From the NCBI GenBank assembly GCA_030950285.1, contig JAUZRR010000005.1:1-33182 (forward strand): a stretch of DNA of 33,182 nt. The letters are read 5' to 3'. The DNA comes from Planctomycetota bacterium (GTDB lineage Bacteria > Planctomycetota > Phycisphaerae > Phycisphaerales > UBA1924). Positions 17,087 to 25,233 of the stretch are shown piece after piece; the stretch's first letter is position 1, and every line of letters begins with the position of its first letter. Below the pieces are notes generated by a model. The model had not been told where the DNA came from, made no database searches, and saw only the letters and a list, made by a program, of their open reading frames with translations. The translations under genes were made by a program, and so were the position numbers.

Positions 17087-18402
17087 CAGACCGCGGTCTC
17101 CGCCTCGGCGGTGGTGTCACCTTCTGGCGTGTGTTCGGTCACGTCGGTCACGGAGGGTTTGACCTTGTCATGGAAGAAGAGGAAGAAGACGACCATCACC
17201 GCCGCAGCAAAGAGGGCGGGCGCGAGCCAGACCTTGTCCCACGCGATGGTGCTGAGCAGCACGCCATCGGAGGTCGTCTCGGTGGTTGTGTAATGCCCTA
17301 CAAGCCGCCCGGCAGCTTTGGCCCCGATGAACATGCCGAGGCCCTGGGTGATCAGGACGAGGAAGCCCTGCACAGCTCCGCGGTGTTCGGGTTTGGCTTT
17401 CTTTTCGGCGTAAATAAAGCCGGTGACAAAGAAGAAGTCGTAGCAGATGCCGTGAAGGATGATGCCGCTGAGGACCATCCACTTGACGTGTTCGGTGCCG
17501 CCGGAATCCCATGCCTGGGCGAACAGCAGATACCGGAGCACCCACGCGCCCATCCCGATGAGCAGCATCCACTTGACACCGAGCCGGACAAAGAACAGCG
17601 GCATGACAAGCATGAAGACGATCTCGGACATCTGCCCGAAGCTCATTGTTGACCCGATGCTCTTGAAGCCGACCTCGCCGATGAACTGTCCCGCGAAACT
17701 GTAGTACGCGGCGAGCGGGATACAGACCAGCAGCGAACAGATGACAAAGACCGCAAACGAACGGTCTTTCATCATGGCGAGCGTGTCGAGCCCGAGCGCG
17801 TCCCGCACCGAGAAGGGCTTGCCCTTTGAGGGCGCAGGGGTGCTCGGCAGCAAGAAGCTGAACGCACCCATCGCAATACCAGAAGCACCGGCGACATAGA
17901 ACATGCTCGCCGAGACGTCGAACTTGAGGCCGGAGATTACAAAGCCCGCAACGATCCAGCCGATCGTGCCCCAGACACGGATGAGCGGGAACTGCCTTTC
18001 GGGGTTGGCCATGTTGCGGAAGCTGAGCGTGTTGGTCAGCCCGAGTGTCGGCATGTAGCAGAGCATGTGGAGAAGCACCGCGGCGAGAAAGAGGTTTGCC
18101 GATTGCCCGGCGGCGAGCGGCGCAAGCAGCAGCAGTACCCCGCCGATCAGGTGCATGGCCCCGAGCACGATCTGTGTCGGAAAGAACCGGTCGGCAATGA
18201 GCCCCAGGAAAAACGGGGAGATGATCGCGGCGATCGGGCCGAGTGCGTACGCGGTGCCGATGGTCTCCGGAGCCATCCCGCTGGCGTTCATGTACGGCCC
18301 CATCGTGACGTACCACGCCCCCCACAGGAAGAACTGCAGGAACATCATCATCGAGAGCTTCGCGGTGAGCATGGGCCCGGATCGAGTCGTCTGTGATGTC
18401 AT
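17086..18402 (-). CDS. NHS-family major facilitator transporter (nucleoside:H+ symporter type)
   Basis: A 438-residue membrane protein with about 12 spans, resembling the nucleoside:H+ symporter (NupG/XapB-like) branch of the major facilitator superfamily. Recognisable stretches are LSMMMFLQFFLWGAWYVT near the start, IRVWGTIGWIVAGF in the first half, LRYLLFA in the second half, and a short acidic C-terminal tail. In planctomycetes and Bacteroidetes these proteins often sit with Gfo/Idh/MocA oxidoreductases and TIM-barrel isomerases and probably carry sugars or their keto derivatives rather than nucleosides. AAAGG lies 8 nt before the start. It overlaps the following isomerase gene by one base. 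The substrate is inferred from context only. Confidence 0.88.
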   Translation of the reverse strand: MTSQTTRSGPMLTAKLSMMMFLQFFLWGAWYVTMGPYMNASGMAPETIGTAYALGPIAAIISPFFLGLIADRFFPTQIVLGAMHLIGGVLLLLAPLAAGQSANLFLAAVLLHMLCYMPTLGLTNTLSFRNMANPERQFPLIRVWGTIGWIVAGFVISGLKFDVSASMFYVAGASGIAMGAFSFLLPSTPAPSKGKPFSVRDALGLDTLAMMKDRSFAVFVICSLLVCIPLAAYYSFAGQFIGEVGFKSIGSTMSFGQMSEIVFMLVMPLFFVRLGVKWMLLIGMGAWVLRYLLFAQAWDSGGTEHVKWMVLSGIILHGICYDFFFVTGFIYAEKKAKPEHRGAVQGFLVLITQGLGMFIGAKAAGRLVGHYTTTETTSDGVLLSTIAWDKVWLAPALFAAAVMVVFFLFFHDKVKPSVTDVTEHTPEGDTTAEAETAV

Positions 18403-18533
18403 CGGGATACCTTTCGTGTCGCCACTCTCGGGCCTTCATCGCCGCGCGTCGTGCGATACAGGCCAGAGCCGCCAGCGTAGCAAAGGGCCCGCGTGCGTGC
18501 GGCAGGGTGGCTTTGGTCGTGGCGCGTGGGTGG

Positions 18534-19835
18534 TCAGATCAGTTCGGTCCTGCCCGGCATCGGGACCGGGGGCATCTCGAGCGGGCCGAACTCATACGCC
18601 GGTGGCGTGAGATCGAGCTTGGAGTTGATGGCAAACTCGAGGGTGACCTCTTTGCCGGTGTAGGCGCTCATGCGGCCCATGATCGCGGTGAGCGTGCTCT
18701 CGGCGACGCGGCGCAGCTCGTTGATGCGCTCGCCCGAGCGGATCGCGTGGATGAGGTCTTTGTGTTCCTGCACGTAGGGGTTGGTCTGCTGACCCTCAAA
18801 CTTCCAGGCGTTCGGGCCTTTGATCTCGGCAAAGGAAGAGGAGGTCCTGGCCGTGCCATCGGTGCCGCGGACTCGCTCTTCGACGCGGTTGGCGCAGCCG
18901 TTGGTCTGCCGGCACATGCTGGTGAGGACAAACCCGTTGGCGTATTCGTACTCGACCGCGAAGTGGTCGAAGATGTGGCCGAACCGCGGATCGGTGCGGA
19001 CCTGCCTTCCGCCCATGCCCATGGCGCGGACGGGCGGGCCGCCGTTGATCCAGTTGATGACGTCGAGGTTGTGGACGTGTTGTTCGGTGATGTGGTCGCC
19101 GCTGAGCCAGGTGAAGTAGAGCCAGTTGCGGAGTTGCCATTCCATATCGCTCATCTCGGGGGTGCGGTCTTTGCTCCAGAGCTCGCCCATGTTCCAGTAG
19201 CAGGAGCCCGAGATCGGGCGGCCGATCGCGCCCTCGGTGATGCGTTCGATCACTTCGAGATAGCACTGCTCGTGGCGGCGCTGGGTGCCGGCGACGGTGC
19301 AGAGGCTGCGGCGTTCGGCTTCCTTGTGGGCGGCGAAGACGGCGCGGATGCCGGCGGGGTCGACCGCGACGGGTTTCTCGGCGAAGATGTGTTTGCCCAG
19401 CGCGACGGCGGTGGAGATGTGCAGCGGGCGGAAGTGGGGGGGGGTGGCGAGGATGACGTAGTCCACGCCCTGGCCGCAGAGGTGGAGGTAGGCGTCCCAG
19501 CCTTTGAAGCAGTCGCGGTCGGACGCGGTGATGCGGTCGCCCCACTCGGCTTTGAGCGAGGCCCGGGAGGTCTCGATGCGGTCGGGGAAGAGGTCGGCAA
19601 AGTGGGAAATGACCACGTCGTCGTCGGCTTCGAGGGCGTTCCACGCCGCCCCGGTGCCCCGGCCGCCGCAGCCGATGACGCCGACCTTGATTGTTTGCCG
19701 GGTGCCGCCGGCCCAGGCACGATTGAGAGGCGAAGCAAGCGATACGCCAGTCAGCCCTCCGCCAACAACCGCGGCCGCGGAGAGGCTTGAACTCTGGACA
19801 AAGCGGCGGCGGGAGACGTTCTTCTCGGTGGTCAT
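18534..19835 (-). CDS. Tat-exported Gfo/Idh/MocA-family oxidoreductase (first of three)
   Basis: A 433-residue NAD(P)-dependent dehydrogenase-like protein. The N-terminus has a twin-arginine signal (SRRRFVQSSSLSAAAVVGG), so it folds with its cofactor in the cytoplasm before export. The Rossmann motif VGVIGCGGRGTG follows at about residue 50, and the conserved EKP motif is intact (FAEKPVAVD). The C-terminal half carries the family's second domain (WLSGDHITEQHVHNLD). The start at 19835 (MTTEKN) has GGAG about 9 nt upstream; a longer His-rich version from 19880 is unlikely. It lies 131 nt before the transporter gene on the same strand. The reaction is probably oxidation of a sugar hydroxyl; the substrate is unknown. 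Confidence 0.92.
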   Translation of the reverse strand: MTTEKNVSRRRFVQSSSLSAAAVVGGGLTGVSLASPLNRAWAGGTRQTIKVGVIGCGGRGTGAAWNALEADDDVVISHFADLFPDRIETSRASLKAEWGDRITASDRDCFKGWDAYLHLCGQGVDYVILATPPHFRPLHISTAVALGKHIFAEKPVAVDPAGIRAVFAAHKEAERRSLCTVAGTQRRHEQCYLEVIERITEGAIGRPISGSCYWNMGELWSKDRTPEMSDMEWQLRNWLYFTWLSGDHITEQHVHNLDVINWINGGPPVRAMGMGGRQVRTDPRFGHIFDHFAVEYEYANGFVLTSMCRQTNGCANRVEERVRGTDGTARTSSSFAEIKGPNAWKFEGQQTNPYVQEHKDLIHAIRSGERINELRRVAESTLTAIMGRMSAYTGKEVTLEFAINSKLDLTPPAYEFGPLEMPPVPMPGRTELI

Positions 19836-19879
19836 CGGTCGGCTCCGTGTGAGCGGGTGGGGGTGGTGGGGGTGGTGCA

Positions 19880-19898
19880 CACCGGCTGGAAGCCGGTG
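19880..19898. repeat. Hairpin of a dispersed-repeat type between two oxidoreductase genes
   Basis: CACCGGCT-GGA-AGCCGGTG forms a perfect 8-bp hairpin in the 87-nt gap between two oxidoreductase genes. The short sequence resembles a hairpin repeat common between planctomycete genes. It is preceded by GGTGGGGGT-type G-rich repeats (about 19856-19878). Confidence 0.45.
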
Positions 19899-19922
19899 CC
19901 ACAGGGGGAGGTGAGCGTGGGG

Positions 19923-21306
19923 TTAGAAGAACTTGGTGCGCCCGGGGATCGCGACCTCGACCTCAGGAGCGGGGGCGTCCATCGCGTAGTTGTCGGGCCC
20001 GAGTTTCTGCTTCGAGTTCATCGCCTGCTCCCAGGTGATGACCTGCCCGGTGTAGGCCGCCATGCGTCCCATGATCGCCATCAGGGTGCTGTAGCACCCG
20101 CGCTGCCCGTCGTTGAGCCGATCGCCCGACCGCACCGAGGCCCACAGCTCGTCGTGCTCGTTCTGGTACATGTCTTTGGCGCGTCCCTCGAAGTGCCAGG
20201 TCCGCTCGCCGGCGAGGTTCTTGGTCTCGATGTTGTTTGGGGTCCACCCGTTGATGTACGCCGAGCCGTTGGTGCCGTAGACGTAGTCGGAGTTGTCGCT
20301 GGGGGTGCCGTCGATCTGGCGGCTGGTGTGGAAGGCGCGCTTGCCGCTGGCGTACTCATAGACCGCCGCGAAGTGGTCGTAGACGTCGCCGCGTTCTGGG
20401 CCGAACCGCGCGGCCCGGCCGCCGTGGCAGGTGACCTTGGTCGGCAGCTCATCGCCCATCGCCCAGGCCATGCGGTCGACCGAGTGGATCGCCTGCTCGA
20501 CGATGTGGTCGCCGCTGAGCCAGTTGAAGTGCCACCAGTTGCGGAGTTGGAACTCCATGTCCGACCAGCCGTCCTTGCGGGGGCGGACGGGCAGCGTGCC
20601 GGTGTTGTAGGTGGTGTGGACGGTGGTGACCTCGCCGATGCTCCCGTTGAGCACGTGGTCAAACCCGGCCCGCATCGCGTTGTGGTAGCGCCAGCAGAAC
20701 CCGATCTGCATCGCGAGGTTCTTGGCTTTGGCCTGCTCGGACGCGGCGAGCACCGCCCGGATGCCCGGGGCGTCGACCGCGACGGGTTTCTCGGCAAAGA
20801 CGTGCTTGCCCGCCGCGACGGCCGCGGCGATCTGCACCGGGCGGAACTGCGGCCAGGTGGTCAGCAGCACCGCGTCGACCCCGCTGTCGATGACGGCTTT
20901 GTAGCTGTCAAACCCGACGAACTTGCGCTCTTCGGAGACCTGCATCTTGTCCCGCCACGCCGTCCCCGTGCCGTCGTCCTCGTCCATCCCCGCCAGCTCA
21001 TGCTCTAGGCTCTGCTGGGACGAGTTGACCCGCTCGGCGAAGATATCGCCCATGGACCAGAGGACGTTGCCCGGGTCGGCTTTGAGGGCCTGCAGCGCGG
21101 CCCCGGTGCCGCGTCCGCCGCAGCCGATGAACCCGATCTTGAGTTGGTCGGACCCCCCGGCGTGAGCCAGCAGGGGCTTGGCCACCGCCGACGCCGCTCC
21201 AACACCCGCGACCGCGGCGGCTGTGGTCTTGACGAAGCTGCGGCGGTTGAGGGTGGAATCGATGGTGGGGGGGGGACTCGGTGGGGGTGGGGGGGGTGGG
21301 GGGCAT
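19923..21306 (-). CDS. Tat-exported Gfo/Idh/MocA-family oxidoreductase with out-of-frame poly-C start (second of three)
   Basis: The body of this oxidoreductase (447 residues from about 21266) has a clear Tat signal (STLNRRSFVKTTAAAVAG), Rossmann motif IGFIGCGGRGTG, an intact EKP motif (FAEKPVAVD) and the second-domain motif WLSGDHIVEQ. The only well-placed start is ATG at 21306, with GGAG 6 nt upstream. From there the frame reads MPPTPPTPTESPP and then leaves the Tat frame by one base, because of C-runs of 6, 8, 5 and 9 nt between 21303 and 21267. Removing one C would give MPPTPPTPTESPP-TIDSTLNRRSFVK. So there is either a sequencing error or slipped-strand on/off switching. No other start codon in the Tat frame lies near. 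Otherwise the gene is full-length and shows no decay. Confidence 0.82.
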
Positions 21307-21326
21307 GGGAAACTCCGTTTCGATCG

Positions 21327-21403
21327 GTGCCTGCGTGGTGCCTGCGTGGTGGGAGCGTGGTGGGAGCGTGGTGGGGGCGTGGTGGGGGCGTGGTGGGGGC
21401 GTG
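21327..21403. repeat. 11-nt tandem repeat, seven units, in the leader of the second oxidoreductase
   Basis: Seven head-to-tail 11-nt units, drifting from GTGCCTGCGTG (2 copies) to GTGGGAGCGTG (2) to GTGGGGGCGTG (3), end 21 nt upstream of the ATG at 21306. The period equals about one helical turn. Units change in blocks, as expected for expansion by replication slippage. Confidence 0.9.
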
Positions 21404-21449
21404 GTGCTCTTTGGTGAGAGGCGGGTTCTTGAAGAGGTGTTGTACAAGA

Positions 21450-21662
21450 AATCCTGTCGGTTGTGGCTTCTCGAACGCCTGTTTTGGTCTTCCAGGCGAC
21501 AGTTTTGTGCTCCGGAGCGACAGATTTGCTCTCCGGAGCGACAGTTTTGTTCTTCAGAGCGACAGCTTTGTCCTTCGGAGCGACAGCTTTGCTCTCCGGA
21601 GCGACAGCTTTGCTCCATATCACAGCAGTTGTGCCCTCCAACGCAGCAGTGTTGTTCCAGAA
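21450..21662. repeat. 21-nt tandem repeat array, about six clear and several decayed units
   Basis: Clear units start at 21496, 21517, 21538, 21559, 21580 and 21601, each beginning GCGACAG and mostly continuing TTTTGTNCTCCGGA with small changes. Decayed units extend on both sides (about 21450-21495 and 21622-21662). It lies between the SUMF1-domain gene and the second oxidoreductase. On the leftward strand no frame is stopped inside it; one gives a heptad with one Cys per unit (QSCRSGE), another SKAVAPE. There is no ribosome binding site or conserved protein, so I treat it as a DNA repeat. It is not a CRISPR array because it has no unique spacers. Confidence 0.88.
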
Positions 21663-21703
21663 ACTCCATATCTGGACCAGTATTCGCCCCGGGGAACCCG
21701 GAT

Positions 21704-22702
21704 TCAGCGACCCGAGGCGGGATCGAAGGGCGTGTCGGTCGGAGAAAGGGCTTCATCAGGTGAAACTGATGGGTTTGTGGGGTCGTCGGGCACACACACC
21801 GGGCGAATCCCCACCCAGGTGCAGTCGGCCAGCCACCAGATGCTCTTGGGGATCTGCGGATCAGTCGAGTTCCAGCTGCGGTGAGGACGCTGGCGGGCCT
21901 TCGGCGAAAGCAACTCGGGCTCGTCCATGTACGACCCGCCCCGGGCGACGGCCCCGCTCCGGACAGCAGGGTCGGCGTGGGGGTCGGTCGTACACCACTC
22001 GCCCACGTTGCCGAGCAGGTCGTAAAGCCCAAGGTCGTCAGCATCTTTGGTGGCCCGGGGACGGGTGGTGTCGTCGGTGTTGCCCAAGTGCCAGGCGCGG
22101 GCGTCGAGGTTGTCGGGTGTGGTCCCGGATTGCTCGGCGATCGCCTCCCACTCGGCCTCGGTGGGCAGGCGGAAGGTGCGGCCGGTCTTGTGCCCCAGCC
22201 AGGTGCAGAACTCCTGGGCCGCGAGGTGGCTCATCCCCATCGCCGGGTAGTTGGTGTGCCCCCAGCCCCGGTCCATGTTGATGTAGGGCTTGGTCGGACG
22301 GGTGACGCCACCCACCATCCCCGCGTCGTCCGGCATTGCGGGGTTCTCCTGATCGAGCCCGTGGACGTAGGTGTCGTAGAGCGGCCAGGCGATCTCCCGC
22401 CGGGTCACGAGGAGGGTGGTGCCGTCGGGCATCTCGACTGGGACAAGCTCGATCGAGAGGGTGGTCTTGGGGATCTCGACCACGATCGCGGCCGTCCCCA
22501 CCCCCGCCCCCACCCCCGCCGCCACCCCCGCCGCCGTCTCCGCCCCCACCCCCGCCGCCGTCTCCGCTTCCGTCTCGACGGCCGTCACTTCGGACTGGGC
22601 AAGCGCCCCGCCGCTCACGGCGAGAGCCCCAAGGATCGCGGCCAGTGCCGGGCCCGCATACCGTCCCGCCGTGCGTTTCTCATGTGGCAAACTGTTGAAC
22701 AT
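21704..22702 (-). CDS. Secreted SUMF1/FGE-domain protein lacking the catalytic cysteines
   Basis: A 332-residue exported protein with a signal peptide (HEKRTAGR, then AALAAILGALAVSGGALA), a low-complexity Ala/Gly/Val linker (about residues 42-70) and a formylglycine-generating-enzyme-like domain. Domain hallmarks are FRLPTEAEWE, GLYDLLGNVGEWC and VARGGSY. The two active-site cysteines expected after RGGS in true FGE are absent, so it is unlikely to activate sulfatases; such domains also serve as binding or structural modules. No sulfatase gene is in the window. Its ATG overlaps, on the opposite strand, the ATG of the ApbE gene. A GAGGGAG stretch lies rather far upstream (about 13-19 nt). It heads the leftward cluster. 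Confidence 0.85.
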   Translation of the reverse strand: MFNSLPHEKRTAGRYAGPALAAILGALAVSGGALAQSEVTAVETEAETAAGVGAETAAGVAAGVGAGVGTAAIVVEIPKTTLSIELVPVEMPDGTTLLVTRREIAWPLYDTYVHGLDQENPAMPDDAGMVGGVTRPTKPYINMDRGWGHTNYPAMGMSHLAAQEFCTWLGHKTGRTFRLPTEAEWEAIAEQSGTTPDNLDARAWHLGNTDDTTRPRATKDADDLGLYDLLGNVGEWCTTDPHADPAVRSGAVARGGSYMDEPELLSPKARQRPHRSWNSTDPQIPKSIWWLADCTWVGIRPVCVPDDPTNPSVSPDEALSPTDTPFDPASGR

Positions 22703-23768
22703 GGTGGTGCTGATGCTCCCTCTTCTGGTGGGCCTTGTGGTGGGGGTGGTGGGGGTGGCCGGGCTTGGCGGCTGTGCGCGCGGGTCCTCTGCGTCTCTCG
22801 AACGGTTTACCTACGCCCAGCTCCATATGGGCTCAAAGGCTCGCATTGTGCTCTACGCCGAGGACGAAAGAAAGGCCCGGGCCGCGGCGGGTGCCGCGTT
22901 TGCACGCCTGGCCGAGCTCGACGCCGCCCTCAGCGACTACAGACAGGATAGCGAAATCAACCGCCTTTGCGCGCGCGGTGTGGGGGGGGCGGGTGTTTGG
23001 ACGCCGGTTTCCGACGATCTGTTCCGTGTGCTCGCCCGTGCCGACGAACTCGCCGGGCTGACCATGGGGGCCTTTGACCATACTGTCGGCCCGCTCTCGG
23101 CGTTGTGGCGCGAAGCCAGGCGGAACGGGAGCCTCCCTCCGGCGTCAGAGCTGGAGGACGCGATGCGGCGCGTCGGGTGGCGGCTGGTCCGGCTGCACCC
23201 AACTCGGGGCCGTGGGGGGGGCGAAGTCATGCTGGAACAGGACGGGATGCGGATCGACTTTGGCGCCATCGGCAAGGGGTTCGGTGCCGACGAGGCGTTG
23301 CGGGCAATGCGGGGGCTCGGCGTCGAGCGAGCTTTGGTCGAGCTCGGGGGCGATATGGCGGTGGGCGACCCGCCGCCCGGTGAGTCGGCGTGGCGGATCG
23401 AGATCGAGACCGGGTACGGGTCGGGGGCCGGAGCGGGGGGGAGGCCGGTTGTGCTTGTCGCCAACGCCGGGGTCGCAACCTCGGGCGACACCGAGCAGTA
23501 CATAGAGCTCGGGGGCGTAAGATACTCGCATATTCTGGACCCCCGGACGGGCGCCGGCCTGACCACCAGAACCGCGGCGACCGTGGTCGCCATCGACGGG
23601 GCGACGGCCGACGCGCTGGCGTCCGCGGCGTGCGTGCTCGGCTCTGAACGGGCCCGCGAACTGCTTGAGAAGATTCCCGGGCTCGGCGTCCGAATGATGG
23701 TGGACGGCGTCGAGAGCCGATTTGGACCAGAAGCACACCGCATCGAATCAACACACGAAAACCACTGA
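22701..23768 (+). CDS. apbE: ApbE-family FAD:protein FMN transferase (lipoprotein)
   Basis: This 355-residue protein transfers FMN from FAD to a threonine of exported flavoproteins. A hydrophobic leader ends in a lipobox (GLGGC, Cys25), so it is likely anchored outside the cytoplasmic membrane. Family motifs are DFGAIGKGFGADEAL (from Asp186), LVELGGDMAVG, YSHILDPRTG (His277) and the metal-binding TADALASA region. The start is uncertain: ATG 22701 gives a leader without positive charges, ATG 22713 is similar, while GTG 22671 would add Arg and Lys but overlaps the opposite gene. None has a good ribosome binding site. The next gene begins 12 nt after its stop, so they share a transcript. No flavinylation-target gene is visible nearby. 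Confidence 0.9.
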   Translation: MVVLMLPLLVGLVVGVVGVAGLGGCARGSSASLERFTYAQLHMGSKARIVLYAEDERKARAAAGAAFARLAELDAALSDYRQDSEINRLCARGVGGAGVWTPVSDDLFRVLARADELAGLTMGAFDHTVGPLSALWREARRNGSLPPASELEDAMRRVGWRLVRLHPTRGRGGGEVMLEQDGMRIDFGAIGKGFGADEALRAMRGLGVERALVELGGDMAVGDPPPGESAWRIEIETGYGSGAGAGGRPVVLVANAGVATSGDTEQYIELGGVRYSHILDPRTGAGLTTRTAATVVAIDGATADALASAACVLGSERARELLEKIPGLGVRMMVDGVESRFGPEAHRIESTHENH

Positions 23769-23780
23769 GGGAGAGCGAAG

Positions 23781-25151
23781 ATGACCGGAACGACACCAAT
23801 ACCCAGACGCGAGTTTCTTGAACGGGCCGCGGTCGCGGGCGGACTTGTGGGGGGGCTCGCCGCGTCACTGCCTGCGGCGGCGTGGGCGAGAGTACCCGGC
23901 GCCAACGAGGTCATGAGCATCGGCGTCATCGGGTGCGGCCCGCGCGGGCAGCAACTCGCGCGGCAGTTCCGCCTGCGCGGCGAAGCCAAGAGTGTCTCGG
24001 TGGTCCGCGTGTGCGACGTCTACCGCCCACGGCTGCGGGCGGCGACCGAGATGCTCGGCCTGGATGCGACCGGGGGGACGATGGAGTACCGCGAGATCAT
24101 CGACGACCCGAATATCGATGCCGTCGTGATCGCGACCCCTGACCACTGGCACGCGAAGATGTCGATCGAGGCGCTCGAGGCTGGCAAAGCGGTCTTTGTC
24201 GAGACGCCTCTTTCACACACGATCGAGCAGGCGGTCGCCATCCGCGACGCGGTCGATCGGACGGGCGGCACGTTTGCCGTCGCGGCGCAGCGGTGCAGCC
24301 AGGACAGGTTCTGGCAGCTCCGCCAGGCGCTCGCCGAGCAACGGATCGGGCGGGTGACGTGGAGCCAGGGGTCGTTTGCGATCAACGGCCGGATCCCGAT
24401 GTTTGCCCGACCCAAAGAGGGCGGCGTCTCCCCGAACCTCCGCGCCAACGAGTTTGTGTGGTGGGACCGGTGGCTCGGGACCGAGTGGGACCTGGCCCCG
24501 GACACGCCGCTCTCTGAGGACAGGTTCTTCCGATACCAGAAGTACTACGACTACAGCAACGGGATGGCTGGGGAACTGCTCTTTGGCGTCCTCGCGCCGA
24601 TGTTGCTGTCGATCGCGGGGGCGCGGGGGGAGCAACCCAGGCGAGTGGTCAGCGGGGGAGGGTTGTACAACTTCTTCGACGGACGCGAGACCCCCGACCA
24701 GCTGATGGCCGTGCTCGATTTTCCCGGCGAGCACTCGATCGTCATGGCGGCGTCGGGCACCAGCAGCAAGGGACTCGAGATGACGTTCCGCGGGCGGCAC
24801 GGCTATGCGACGGTCAACGACGACGTTGTCCGCCTGCAGGAGGACGGGGCGTTCTACCCCGAGTTCCGCAAAGGCAGCAAGGACATGATCGACGCGGGGA
24901 TGAGCCGAGACGCCAAGGGGCGGTGGATCCCGACACCCCCCGCCGGCGAGGTGGGCTATGAGCTCGAGATCGGGAAACGCCCCGACGTGATCAACAACTT
25001 TATCGAATCGGTGCGCGGCGAGGCCGACCCCGACTGCGGGATCGACCTGGCGTTCGCGGCGATGCTCGGGGCGCGGATGATGGCCGAGGGGCTGCGGCTC
25101 AACCAGGTGATGCTGTGGGACAAGGACGCGCAGGCGATGGCGTCGGTCTAG
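23781..25151 (+). CDS. Tat-exported Gfo/Idh/MocA-family protein with ETP instead of EKP (third of three)
   Basis: A 456-residue protein with a Tat signal (PRREFLERAAVAGGLVGGL), Rossmann motif IGVIGCGPRGQQ, and IATPDHWHAKMSIEAL as in planctomycete Gfo/Idh/MocA proteins. The family's EKP motif, whose Lys contacts the substrate and cofactor, is E141-T142-P143 (FVETPLSHT). The codon is ACG, one base from AAG. The second domain is intact (LFGVLAPMLL, HGYATVNDD). GGGAG lies 9 nt before the start, and the gene follows apbE by 12 nt and precedes the GH31 gene. It may bind sugar or cofactor without normal catalysis, or use another residue; that part is inference. Confidence 0.92.
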   Translation: MTGTTPIPRREFLERAAVAGGLVGGLAASLPAAAWARVPGANEVMSIGVIGCGPRGQQLARQFRLRGEAKSVSVVRVCDVYRPRLRAATEMLGLDATGGTMEYREIIDDPNIDAVVIATPDHWHAKMSIEALEAGKAVFVETPLSHTIEQAVAIRDAVDRTGGTFAVAAQRCSQDRFWQLRQALAEQRIGRVTWSQGSFAINGRIPMFARPKEGGVSPNLRANEFVWWDRWLGTEWDLAPDTPLSEDRFFRYQKYYDYSNGMAGELLFGVLAPMLLSIAGARGEQPRRVVSGGGLYNFFDGRETPDQLMAVLDFPGEHSIVMAASGTSSKGLEMTFRGRHGYATVNDDVVRLQEDGAFYPEFRKGSKDMIDAGMSRDAKGRWIPTPPAGEVGYELEIGKRPDVINNFIESVRGEADPDCGIDLAFAAMLGARMMAEGLRLNQVMLWDKDAQAMASV

Positions 25152-25194
25152 CACAGTGTACGAGCGTTCGCGGCGAGAAAACATATAGTGGTGC

Positions 25195-25218
25195 CGGCGC
25201 AGCATCTGTGCTGCGCCG
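25195..25218 (+). promoter_or_regulatory. Perfect 10-bp hairpin just before the GH31 gene
   Basis: CGGCGCAGCA-TCTG-TGCTGCGCCG (10-bp stem, 4-nt loop) ends two nt before the GGGAGA ribosome binding site of the GH31 gene. There is no following T-run, so it is not a standard terminator. It could stabilise the downstream message or limit ribosome access. An AT-rich TATAGT stretch near 25184 might be a -10 element, but no matching -35 is evident. Confidence 0.5.
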
Positions 25219-25233
25219 AGCTGGGAGATACTC

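Noticed and set aside
21327..21403. Iterons of a replication origin
   Set aside because: No replication initiator, partition gene or DnaA boxes nearby; the repeats lie in a gene leader.
21450..21662. CRISPR array
   Set aside because: Units are contiguous 21-nt repeats with no unique spacers, and no cas gene is near.
20998..21669. A leftward gene encoding a Cys-heptad repeat protein
   Set aside because: No ribosome binding site at its ATG (21669), no recognisable fold, and the frame then runs through the Tat oxidoreductase in the wrong frame.
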